Source of the DNA: CAZYYO01 sp964650965
GTDB lineage: Bacteria; Bacillota; Clostridia; Lachnospirales; Lachnospiraceae
DNA: 51,431 bases
NCBI GenBank assembly: GCA_964650965.1
Contig: CAZYYO010000008.1
Location: 1 to 51,431, forward strand
Direction of reading: 5' to 3'
How positions within the stretch are numbered: the stretch's first letter is position 1; each line of letters starts with the position of its first letter. This document shows, one piece after another, positions 33,718-41,114 of the stretch. Below the pieces are notes generated by a model. It ran no database searches and was not told where the DNA came from. It saw nothing but the letters and a program-made list of their open reading frames with translations. The position numbers were made by a program, and so were the translations under genes.

Positions 33718-34488
33718 ATGAGAAATCAAGAAGAAGAGAGAACACATAAGAAAAAAAAGAAGGTATCCAAATTTCGTTATTATTTTTTGAATATCCTTTT
33801 GGGAGTTATTATTTTCCTTATTTTGCTGGTGATGGCGATATATTTTCTGTTTCATATTAATACCGTTTCGGTTACAGGAAATACTTTGTATACAGCAGAA
33901 GAGATGGAAGCATACGTATTAAATGATAAATATTCCAATAATGGGGTATATGTACTGGTGAAGAATCTAATAAAGCCCAGAAAGGATATTCCCTTTGTGG
34001 AATCGGTTCAAATAAAGATTACTGGAAGAAACAGTATTGAGCTTGCGGTTACGGAGAAAACACTGTTGGGATATTTAATGTTAAGCGATGGAACCTATGC
34101 TTACTTTGATGATGACGGTAATGTATTGGAGGTATCGGATAAGCTGATAGAAGGTGTGACACAAGTCAACGGTTTATCCTGTGAGAATGCGAAGAAAGGG
34201 AACACACTGGAGGTGGATGAATCTACACTGAAGGTGCTGCTAGCCTTGATAAAGTCGCTGCAGAAATATCAAATACTAGTTTCTGCTATTACCTTTGAAG
34301 CAGATCACACCATGAATCTTCAGTGGGGAAATATTGTAATTGATCTGGGTAATTCGGACAACCTGACAGAGAAGGTTATGCGCCTGCCTTATGTACTTCC
34401 AAACTTGGAAGGAATGGCTGGAACACTACATTTAGAAAATTGGTCTGAGAATCAGACAGATATTGTGTTTAAGAAAGTTTCACAATAG
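33718..34488 (+). CDS. ftsQ: Division protein FtsQ/DivIB
   Basis: 256 residues from ATG 33718, chosen for AGGA eight bases before it; in-frame ATGs at 33700 and 33709 overlap the ftsW end. A very basic cytoplasmic tail (KKKKK), a membrane helix at about 24-46, then a POTRA domain starting INTVSVTGNTLYTAEEME and a beta domain. This is the DivIB layout, and the protein bridges FtsL/DivIC and the septal synthases. The next gene, ftsZ, has its own promoter. ftsA is absent here. Confidence 0.88.
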   Translation: MRNQEEERTHKKKKKVSKFRYYFLNILLGVIIFLILLVMAIYFLFHINTVSVTGNTLYTAEEMEAYVLNDKYSNNGVYVLVKNLIKPRKDIPFVESVQIKITGRNSIELAVTEKTLLGYLMLSDGTYAYFDDDGNVLEVSDKLIEGVTQVNGLSCENAKKGNTLEVDESTLKVLLALIKSLQKYQILVSAITFEADHTMNLQWGNIVIDLGNSDNLTEKVMRLPYVLPNLEGMAGTLHLENWSENQTDIVFKKVSQ

Positions 34489-34521
34489 TAGATAAAAATC
34501 AACATTCTTTTCAAAAAATGG

Positions 34522-34550
34522 TTGATAAATTCATGAAAAAACTATATTAT
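34522..34550 (+). promoter_or_regulatory. Sigma-A promoter of ftsZ
   Basis: TTGATA (34522-34527), a 17-base spacer and TATTAT (34545-34550). It gives ftsZ a supply independent of the MraZ-controlled promoter. Confidence 0.7.
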
Positions 34551-34593
34551 AAGTTATATGGGTTTAATAGGAAGTTAGAAGGAGGATATAACC

Positions 34594-35778
34594 TTGCTTG
34601 AAATTATGACAAACGAAGCAGATTCCAGTGCGAAAATAATCGTGATCGGTGTTGGAGGAGCTGGAAATAATGCTGTTAATAGAATGATAGAAGAAAATAT
34701 TGGAGGCGTAGAGTTTATCGGTGTGAACACAGATAAACAGGCTTTGACATTGTGCAAAGCACCTACATTAATCCAGATTGGAGAGAAGCTTACCAAGGGG
34801 TTAGGTGCAGGAGCACAGCCTGAGATTGGTGAGAAGGCTGCGGAAGAAAGCTCAGAAGAACTGTCTGCTGCAATTAAGGGAGCAGATATGGTATTTGTTA
34901 CCTGTGGAATGGGTGGCGGAACCGGAACCGGAGCTGCACCAGTTGTTGCAAGAATTGCAAAGGAACAGGGAATTCTTACCGTTGGTGTTGTTACAAAGCC
35001 TTTTAAATTTGAAGCTAAGACAAGAATGGTAAATGCACTTTCTGGAGTGGAAAGATTAAAGGAGAGTGTAGATACTTTAATTGTTATTCCAAATGATAAA
35101 TTATTAGAAATTGTTGATCGTAGAACCTCTATGCCAGATGCATTAAAGAAAGCGGATGAAGTTCTTCAGCAGGCGGTACAGGGAATTACTGATTTAATTA
35201 ACCTGCCTGCACTGATTAATTTGGATTTTGCAGATGTTCAGACCGTTATGAAGGACAAGGGTATGGCACATATTGGTATAGGTGCTGCCAAGGGAGATGA
35301 GAAAGCAATTGAAGCTGTTAAGCTGGCAGTTGCTAGTCCATTACTTGAGACAACCATTAATGGTGCGACTCATGTCATTATTAATATTTCAGGAGATATC
35401 TCCTTAATGGATGCCAATGATGCAGCAAGCTATGTTCAGGATCTTGCTGGAGAATCTGCTAATATTATCTTCGGTGCCAAGTATGATGATACTATGACCG
35501 ATGAAGCAACGATTACGGTAATTGCAACCGGATTAGAGCAGCCAAAAGCAGCAACACCCGTTGGTGCGCTAGCAGGAATGAAGTATGCAACAGGTACAAC
35601 ATCTACCTTTAATCCAGTACACCAGCCAACTGGAGGAGTATCCTCTAGACCTTCTGCCCCAAATACCATATCAACTCCTGTTGGATATCCAGGTGGTATT
35701 CAGAAGACCCAGCCGACACCAACAGTGAAAGAACAGGATATTAAGATTCCTGACTTTCTTAAGAACACAAGAAAATAA
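34594..35778 (+). CDS. ftsZ: Cell division protein FtsZ
   Basis: Tubulin-like GTPase that forms the Z ring. 394 residues; GVGGAGNNAVNRM at the N-terminus, the tubulin signature GGGTGTGAAP near residue 108, a linker rich in Thr, Pro and Gly (about 325-380), and the C-terminal peptide IKIPDFLKNTRK that binds FtsA/SepF partners. The start is taken as TTG 34594, eight bases after AGAAGGAGG; the ATG four codons later would be too far from the site. ftsA is not adjacent. Confidence 0.97.
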   Translation: MLEIMTNEADSSAKIIVIGVGGAGNNAVNRMIEENIGGVEFIGVNTDKQALTLCKAPTLIQIGEKLTKGLGAGAQPEIGEKAAEESSEELSAAIKGADMVFVTCGMGGGTGTGAAPVVARIAKEQGILTVGVVTKPFKFEAKTRMVNALSGVERLKESVDTLIVIPNDKLLEIVDRRTSMPDALKKADEVLQQAVQGITDLINLPALINLDFADVQTVMKDKGMAHIGIGAAKGDEKAIEAVKLAVASPLLETTINGATHVIINISGDISLMDANDAASYVQDLAGESANIIFGAKYDDTMTDEATITVIATGLEQPKAATPVGALAGMKYATGTTSTFNPVHQPTGGVSSRPSAPNTISTPVGYPGGIQKTQPTPTVKEQDIKIPDFLKNTRK

Positions 35779-35798
35779 TTTAAGGTAACGTTAGTTCC

Positions 35799-35832
35799 TT
35801 CGACAAAATATAAGAAGCCATTTTCCTATAAT
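35799..35832 (+). promoter_or_regulatory. spoIIG-type promoter with Spo0A box
   Basis: TTCGACA (35799-35805) is the exact complement of the Spo0A box TGTCGAA. It overlaps a -35-like TCGACA (35800-35805). The perfect -10 TATAAT is at 35827-35832, giving a 21-base spacer. In Bacillus subtilis the spoIIG promoter is known for an overlong 22-base spacer with Spo0A bound over the -35, so this is the same design. Confidence 0.75.
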
Positions 35833-35860
35833 AGTATTTGACAGGGAGGTGGCTTCTTTT
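35812..35860 (+). terminator. Hairpin after ftsZ that includes the spoIIGA ribosome site
   Basis: AAGAAGCCATTTTCC (35812-35826) pairs over 15 positions (three G-T) with GGGAGGTGGCTTCTT (35844-35858), followed by TT up to the ATG at 35861. The right arm contains the GGGAGG ribosome site of spoIIGA and the 17-base loop contains the -10 of its promoter. RNA reading through from ftsZ would form it; RNA started at the spoIIG promoter would lack the left arm. Confidence 0.7.
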
Positions 35861-36676
35861 ATGTACGTTGTATACATAGATCAACTGATATTAGAAAATT
35901 TGTTGTTAAATGAAGTGACCTTGGGAATTTTATGGATGGTAGGTGGACGGCGGGAATCCCTTTGGAAAATCTTCTTTGCTGGGATTATGGGAACCATTAT
36001 GGGTGTGCTGAATTTCCTGTTGATTCATAATTATATCCTATATCTGGTAATCGAAATGCTTGGCACGATACCATTTATGACAGGACTCTCAATGGAAATG
36101 GATAAGCATGCCAGACAAAGGACTTTTCGATTTTGCAAGCGTTGTATGCTTTGCTTTATCATTTATATTCTTCTTGGAGGGTGTGTACAATGGCTTAATA
36201 ATGTGGTGCCTGAGAGTATCCCTATGTTATGGCTTATGGCAGGTGCCTGTCTCCTTACCTTCTTCCTCTGTCTATGGATACAGCACAAAAGAAAAGAAGA
36301 GAAATTGTTTTGTCAGGTGACGCTACAGGGAAAGGAACATGACCCAGTTCATTTACGGGGATTATGGGATTCGGGGAATTTATTAACAGATCCATATTTT
36401 CATCGGCCAGTGTCAATTACCAGTGCAGATGTGCAAAAGAAGCTGGGAATTCTTCCAGAAGATATTAGACTGCTTTTTGTTACTACAGTAGCTGGGAATA
36501 AGAATATGCTGGAAGCTGCTACCATTTCAGAGATGACAATCAATGACCAGGAAAAGATTATGCCTGTTTCCATTGCTTTTACCACAGAAAATATATTTGA
36601 AGGAAAAGAATACCAGATTATTCTTCCAGAGGTACTTCGAACAAATAGGAAAGGTAAAGGAGTGAGGAAAACATGA
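35861..36676 (+). CDS. spoIIGA: Pro-sigma-E processing protease SpoIIGA
   Basis: 271 residues. The N-terminal half has about five membrane helices (about 5-140); the C-terminal half is an aspartic-protease-like domain with the catalytic D170 in GLWDSGNLLTDP. It cleaves the pro-peptide of sigma-E in the mother cell after septation. The ATG is eight bases after GGGAGG; an in-frame GTG four codons upstream lies inside that site. It overlaps sigE by ATGA, so the two are translated together. It is somewhat shorter than Bacillus SpoIIGA (about 310). Confidence 0.9.
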   Translation: MYVVYIDQLILENLLLNEVTLGILWMVGGRRESLWKIFFAGIMGTIMGVLNFLLIHNYILYLVIEMLGTIPFMTGLSMEMDKHARQRTFRFCKRCMLCFIIYILLGGCVQWLNNVVPESIPMLWLMAGACLLTFFLCLWIQHKRKEEKLFCQVTLQGKEHDPVHLRGLWDSGNLLTDPYFHRPVSITSADVQKKLGILPEDIRLLFVTTVAGNKNMLEAATISEMTINDQEKIMPVSIAFTTENIFEGKEYQIILPEVLRTNRKGKGVRKT

Positions 36677-37371
36677 TGCAAATCATTATGAGGTTCTTAA
36701 AGGGAAAACAGAATTCCGTATTCTACATTGGTGGTTCTGATGTTCTTCCACCACCATTGTGCGAACAGCGGGAGCGGGAGTGCATCACGATGCTTTATAC
36801 CCAGGGGGATAAGCTGGCAAGGCAGGAATTAATCGAACATAATCTTAGGCTGGTGGTGTATATTGCCAAGAAATTCGACAATACAGGAGTAGGAGTGGAG
36901 GACTTGATTTCCATTGGAACCATTGGACTGATGAAAGCAATTAATACATTTAATGCATCCAAGAATATTAAGCTTGCCACCTATGCTTCCCGGTGTATTG
37001 AAAATGAAATTCTTATGTATCTAAGAAAGAACAGTAAGGTCCGCTTGGAGGTGTCCATTGATGAACCTTTGAATGTAGATTGGGATGGAAATGAGCTGCT
37101 GTTATCTGACATTCTAGGAACAGAGGAGGATATTATATATAAAGACTTAGAGACAGAGGTAGATGTGAAGCTGTTAAAGCATGCCATGGAGAAGCTAAGT
37201 CTGCGGGAACGAACAATTATAGAGCTTCGCTTTGGCTTAACCAATAAGGAAGGACTGGAAATGACCCAAAAGGAGGTGGCAGATCTTCTGGGAATCTCTC
37301 AATCCTATATTTCCCGTTTGGAGAAGAAGATTATGATACGTTTAAATAAGGAAATCCAAAAGCAGGAATAA
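36673..37371 (+). CDS. sigE: Sporulation sigma factor SigE
   Basis: 232 residues. An N-terminal pro-region of about 25-30 residues (FLKGKQNSVFYIGGSDVLPP) precedes region 2 (IEHNLRLVVYIAKKF and LISIGTIGLMKAINTF), region 3 (EVSIDEPLNVDWDGNELLLS) and region 4 (MTQKEVADLLGISQSYISRL). Start overlaps the spoIIGA stop, with GGAGTGAGG before it. The mother-cell factor activated by SpoIIGA cleavage. Confidence 0.95.
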   Translation: MMQIIMRFLKGKQNSVFYIGGSDVLPPPLCEQRERECITMLYTQGDKLARQELIEHNLRLVVYIAKKFDNTGVGVEDLISIGTIGLMKAINTFNASKNIKLATYASRCIENEILMYLRKNSKVRLEVSIDEPLNVDWDGNELLLSDILGTEEDIIYKDLETEVDVKLLKHAMEKLSLRERTIIELRFGLTNKEGLEMTQKEVADLLGISQSYISRLEKKIMIRLNKEIQKQE

Positions 37372-37372
37372 G

Positions 37373-37424
37373 TGTTATAATGAATTTAGATACAAATGAA
37401 TCTTGTCTTGAATGGTTCAAGACA
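37373..37424 (+). promoter_or_regulatory. Extended -10 promoter and perfect dyad before the beta-CASP gene
   Basis: TG-T-TATAAT (37373-37381) is an extended -10 without a clear -35. About 16 bases past its expected start is a perfect 9-bp inverted repeat, TGTCTTGAA-TGG-TTCAAGACA (37404-37424). No T run follows, so it is more likely an operator or a 5' RNA hairpin than a terminator. Confidence 0.55.
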
Positions 37425-37449
37425 GCGTAGAAAACAAGGGGGTTTTGTT

Positions 37450-39054
37450 ATGCTGATAGAATTCTTAGGCGCAGATCATGAGGTTACCGGCAGTTGTCAC
37501 TTTGTGCAGGTTGGGGAAAAAAGATTTCTGGTAGATTGCGGTATGGAGCAGGGGGCAGATATCTATGAGAACCAGGATATTCCGGTTAATGCCTCGGATA
37601 TTGATTATGTATTTGTTACCCATGCACATATTGACCATTCCGGCTTACTTCCACTGTTATATATGCGGGGATTTCGAGGAGAAATCTTTGCCACAGAAGC
37701 CACCAGTGAATTGTGCAACATCATGTTAAAGGACAGTGCACATATTCAGGAATCAGAGGCAGAGTGGAAGAATCGAAAGGCAAGAAGAAGCGGAGGCAAG
37801 GAAGTTACTCCATTATATAGTATGAACGATGCCCAGGGGGTATTGGAGCATTTTCGTCCCTGCCCTTATCGGGAAATTATTAATGTATGTCCGGAGATAT
37901 CCATTCGCTTTGTAGATGCAGGACATTTGCTGGGATCTTCCTCCATTGAGGTGTGGCTGCGGGAGGATGATAAGGAAATTAAGATGGTCTTTTCCGGAGA
38001 TATCGGACATGGCAATAAGCCTCTGATACGAGATCCGGAATATATTAAGGATGCAGATTATGTACTGGTGGAATCTACCTATGGAGACCGTATTCATGAA
38101 ACACCTCCGGATTTTGCCAAGGCACTGGCACTGGTATTAAGACGAACCTTCCAGTCCGGAGGAAATCTGGTCATACCGGCCTTCTCCGTTGGACGTACCC
38201 AGGAAATGCTTTACTTTATCCGTCGCATTAAAGAAGAGCATATGCTGCCGGGCTTTGATAATTTTGAGGTATATATGGACAGCCCGCTGGCAGTGGAGGC
38301 AACCAATATTTTCCATGAAAATGTTACAGAATGCTATAGTAAGGAAGCCTATGATCTGGTACAACAGGGAAAGAATCCCATTGGATTTCAAGGACTTAAG
38401 GTAGCCGTTACCTCAGATGAATCTAAGATGATTAACTTTGACAATAAGCCCAAGGTCATCATTTCCGCATCTGGAATGTGTGAGGCTGGCCGAATCCGTC
38501 ATCATTTAAAACACAATCTATGGCGTCCGGAATGTACCATTCTCTTTGTAGGATACCAGGTACCGGGAACCTTAGGTCACAGTCTGTTAAATGGAGCCAA
38601 GGAAGTGAAGCTGTTTGGTGAGACCATAGAGGTACGGGCAACCATTGAAAATCTTCCAGGTATCAGTGGACATGCAGATAAGAACAAGCTGTTAGAGTGG
38701 CTGGGTGCATTTGAAAAGAAGCCGAAAAAGGTATTCGTGGTACATGGAGAGGATTTGGTATGCGATACCTTTGCCAAGGAGGCTCATGATAAGCTGGGAC
38801 TGGATACCACCGCACCATATTCCGGTGAAACCTATGATTTGCTTACAGGAGAGAAGATAAAAGAAGGCAACCATGTGCTTAAGAGTACCACCAAAAGAAG
38901 TACTGGGACAGTATCTAATGTATTTACCAGACTATTGGCCGCAGGTCAGCGGCTGCTTCGGGTTATTGATAAGTCTCAGGGTATGCCGAACAAGGATCTG
39001 GCAAAATTTGCAGACCAGATTAATGCAATCAGCGATAAATGGGAAAGTCGGTAA
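37450..39054 (+). CDS. MBL-fold beta-CASP hydrolase, probable RNase
   Basis: 534 residues. The metallo-beta-lactamase motif HAHIDHSG, then HLLGSSSIEVW, SGDIGHG and ESTYGDR; the beta-CASP region continues through PAFSVGRTQEML and SASGMCEAGRI, and LPGISGHADKNKLLEWL is the RMMBL motif. This is the CPSF-73/YSH1-like branch, metal-dependent nucleases acting on RNA, distinct from RNase J. I chose ATG 37450, eight bases after AAGGGGG; the frame opens earlier, across the dyad at 37404-37424. It lies between sigE and convergent sigG, three bases from the sigG stop. Confidence 0.85.
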   Translation: MLIEFLGADHEVTGSCHFVQVGEKRFLVDCGMEQGADIYENQDIPVNASDIDYVFVTHAHIDHSGLLPLLYMRGFRGEIFATEATSELCNIMLKDSAHIQESEAEWKNRKARRSGGKEVTPLYSMNDAQGVLEHFRPCPYREIINVCPEISIRFVDAGHLLGSSSIEVWLREDDKEIKMVFSGDIGHGNKPLIRDPEYIKDADYVLVESTYGDRIHETPPDFAKALALVLRRTFQSGGNLVIPAFSVGRTQEMLYFIRRIKEEHMLPGFDNFEVYMDSPLAVEATNIFHENVTECYSKEAYDLVQQGKNPIGFQGLKVAVTSDESKMINFDNKPKVIISASGMCEAGRIRHHLKHNLWRPECTILFVGYQVPGTLGHSLLNGAKEVKLFGETIEVRATIENLPGISGHADKNKLLEWLGAFEKKPKKVFVVHGEDLVCDTFAKEAHDKLGLDTTAPYSGETYDLLTGEKIKEGNHVLKSTTKRSTGTVSNVFTRLLAAGQRLLRVIDKSQGMPNKDLAKFADQINAISDKWESR

Positions 39055-39057
39055 TAT

Positions 39058-39846
39058 TTATTTCTTCAGGCTTAGGTATTTTTCCATGGATTTCAGGGCA
39101 TTTTTCTCTAGTCTTGATACCTGAGCCTGAGAAATTTGAATTTCATCAGCAACCTCCATTTGGGTTTTCCCGTCGAAGAAACGCATTTTAATAATGCGGC
39201 TTTCCCGGGAATCCAAGGTTGCTAATGCATCATTAAGGGAGAGATGTTCCACCCAATTCTCTTCCTTATTTTTTTTGTCACTGATTTGGTCCATAACATA
39301 CAAGGTATCTCCGCCATCACTGTAGATAGGGTCATATAGGCTCATGGGATTTTGCATGGCATCTAAGGCATATACAATATCCTCCACGGAAATACCGGAG
39401 GCCTTGGATATTTCCTCTAAGGTAGGCTCCTTACAGTCTCTTCGGGATAATTCCTCCCTGGCAACAATTGCCCGGTAGGCTGTGTCCCTTAAGGAACGGG
39501 ATACCCGAATGGAATTGGAGTTATCTCTTAGGTAACGTCGGATTTCTCCATTAATCATAGGAACGGCATAGGTGGAGAATTTTACATCCATGGTTGGATC
39601 GAAATTGTCGATGGATTTCATCAATCCAATGCATCCGATTTGAAACAGGTCGTCCATACTTTCGCTATGAGAGGAGAACCGCTTTAACACACTTAATACC
39701 AGACGAAGATTTCCTTTGATATAGGTTTCTCTGGCCTCCATGTCCCCTTGCTTTATTTTTGTAAATAAATTCTTCTTTTCTTCCTCGGTGAGAAGGGGAA
39801 GCTTTGCAGTATTCACGCCACAGATTTCAACCTTATAAGATGCCAT
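39058..39846 (-). CDS. sigG: Sporulation sigma factor SigG
   Basis: 262 residues. The N-terminus KVEICGVNTAKLPLLTEEE is the conserved sigma-G start; region 2 has RLVLSVLKRF and LFQIGCIGLMKSIDNFDP, and region 4 has TQMEVADEIQISQAQVSRLE. Forespore late factor. In Bacillus it follows sigE in the same direction; here it is convergent with an intervening beta-CASP gene. The minus-strand ATG follows AAGGAGA, and a sigma-F/G-like promoter lies upstream. Confidence 0.95.
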   Translation of the reverse strand: MASYKVEICGVNTAKLPLLTEEEKKNLFTKIKQGDMEARETYIKGNLRLVLSVLKRFSSHSESMDDLFQIGCIGLMKSIDNFDPTMDVKFSTYAVPMINGEIRRYLRDNSNSIRVSRSLRDTAYRAIVAREELSRRDCKEPTLEEISKASGISVEDIVYALDAMQNPMSLYDPIYSDGGDTLYVMDQISDKKNKEENWVEHLSLNDALATLDSRESRIIKMRFFDGKTQMEVADEIQISQAQVSRLEKNALKSMEKYLSLKK

Positions 39847-39870
39847 GAGTAATCTCCTTGCCTTTTCTTA

Positions 39871-39899
39871 TAGGATGTACGAAATCTTAGAAAATATGC
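39871..39899 (-). promoter_or_regulatory. Sigma-F/sigma-G-like promoter of sigG
   Basis: On the minus strand GCATA (39899-39895), a 17-base spacer and CATCCTA (39877-39871). This matches the older sigma-G consensus GHATR-N18-CATXHTA except for one base less in the spacer. It sits about 25 bases before the sigG start, as expected for autoregulation. Confidence 0.55.
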
Positions 39900-39906
39900 A
39901 GCGTGT

Positions 39907-40863
39907 TTATTTGGAATGTCGAACTTCACTAATAGACAACTGGTGATATTGTTTAAATGCAGCGTAGAATTGAGAACGACTCTCGAAGCCTAAAATAGTG
40001 GCGATTTCAGATACAGGAAGCTTGGTTGATTTGATTAGATGCCAGGCCTCCCGCATATAGACAGAGCGATTATATTCTGTGATTGTCAGGTTCATTTTAG
40101 ATATAAAGGCTCGTTCTAAATAGTTTGGATGAAAGTGAAATACTTGCGATAGTGTTTCTAACTTGATTTTCATCTTGTGTTCGTCAAGGTATTCCTTCAT
40201 TCGTCGTACCAGCTCGTCAGTTCCGTAATAGGGAATCTGTTGGTTGGTTATAAGGTAATTAGAGTCATTAGATAGATAATGTAGAATTCGGATAAATAGA
40301 CCAGGAATGATTTGGTTGAATCCGGGTTCTTTTTTTCGGATTTCATCATGAAGCTGACGTAATATGGAGGATAGAGAAGGTGTTAGAAGTTGGTTTTTGC
40401 ATTGAAAGGTCAAATATTCTTCGTCCTTGTAATAGGAAGACATACTGGAGGTAAAAAAACGTCTTATCTGCTCAGAAAATTGATTAAAATTACTGCTTTC
40501 CTTCAAAAATGCTTCAAGAAAGGATAAGGTGATGCTAACTGAAAAAAGAAGTACTTGATCTCTTGTCTGATAAGGCGTGTCTAAGATGCATTTATAAAAT
40601 GGATTCATTATAATACAGTCTCCAGTAGCAAGTGAAAATTCTTCTGATTCATCTTTAAAAAACATGGATCCATTCATTACATAAATCAACTCGAAGCCTT
40701 CATGAAATTGGGGGGAGCTTTGGGTGTTATCAAATAATTGGTTTAGAGAACCGGTAATGATTCCTCCAGATTTATAATCTGCGTAGGAAACAATCACTTC
40801 ATTTTTTGAAGTAAAATTAATGATTTTTACACTAAGTGTATTAATATTTGTTTCCGGAAACAT
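39907..40863 (-). CDS. AraC-family regulator of the rhamnoside locus
   Basis: 318 residues: an N-terminal cupin-like sensing domain (about 50-130, around FHEGFELIYVMNGSMFF), and a C-terminal double helix-turn-helix (about 215-315) with LETLSQVFHFHPNYLERAF and VSEIATILGFESRSQFYAAFK. The minus-strand ATG at 40863 has no recognisable ribosome site; it lies inside an overlapping out-of-frame reading frame that does have one. Divergent from the GPH-GH3-GH78 operon, which it probably activates in response to a sugar. No terminator is visible before sigG, 60 bases downstream. Confidence 0.85.
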   Translation of the reverse strand: MFPETNINTLSVKIINFTSKNEVIVSYADYKSGGIITGSLNQLFDNTQSSPQFHEGFELIYVMNGSMFFKDESEEFSLATGDCIIMNPFYKCILDTPYQTRDQVLLFSVSITLSFLEAFLKESSNFNQFSEQIRRFFTSSMSSYYKDEEYLTFQCKNQLLTPSLSSILRQLHDEIRKKEPGFNQIIPGLFIRILHYLSNDSNYLITNQQIPYYGTDELVRRMKEYLDEHKMKIKLETLSQVFHFHPNYLERAFISKMNLTITEYNRSVYMREAWHLIKSTKLPVSEIATILGFESRSQFYAAFKQYHQLSISEVRHSK

Positions 40864-40949
40864 TGCTTGGGAGAATATTTTTGAATCAACTGGTATAGAT
40901 TGGAATCATTCGTGGATAAAACTACATTGGATTTTTCTTGTTTTCTCAT
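40827..40949 (-). CDS. Out-of-frame leader ORF overlapping the AraC gene
   Basis: Forty codons from a minus-strand ATG preceded by TGGAGG. It starts MRKQEKSNVVLSTNDS and runs through LYQLIQK into the AraC gene in another frame, overlapping it by 37 bases. One extra base in the five-T run at 40878-40882 would fuse this frame to AraC, giving about 347 residues. Either it is a coupled upstream ORF or the AraC gene is longer and carries a one-base frameshift (real or a sequencing error). Confidence 0.5.
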   Translation of the reverse strand: MRKQEKSNVVLSTNDSNLYQLIQKYSPKQCFRKQILIHLV

Positions 40950-41023
40950 TTGTCCTCCATTGGTAAACAACCTTATTCGAAATGCTGCATTATCTTGTGA
41001 TATTACTATATAACAGTGTGATA

Positions 41024-41068
41024 AAAAAGACAAATATTAAAAAGATTATAAATAAAAAGACACATTTA
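41024..41068 (+). repeat. Three tandem 15-bp units, probable AraC-protein operator
   Basis: AAAAAGACAAATATT, AAAAAGATTATAAAT and AAAAAGACACATTTA follow each other exactly, each starting AAAAAGA. They lie in the divergent gap and run up to a weak -35; a -10 TATACT is at 41083-41088 and the symporter starts at 41115. AraC-type proteins commonly bind direct repeats just upstream of or overlapping a weak -35. Confidence 0.6.
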
Positions 41069-41114
41069 TACGTCAGGCGTTTTATACTTAAGAAAAAATC
41101 AGGAGGAAGAAGTA

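Noticed and set aside
37396..37449. Longer start for the beta-CASP gene
   Set aside because: The extension would encode the dyad and has no ribosome site; ATG 37450 has AAGGGGG.
41070..41084. Possible CcpA cre site near the symporter promoter
   Set aside because: Only the GGCGTTTT core fits; the outer symmetric positions do not match.
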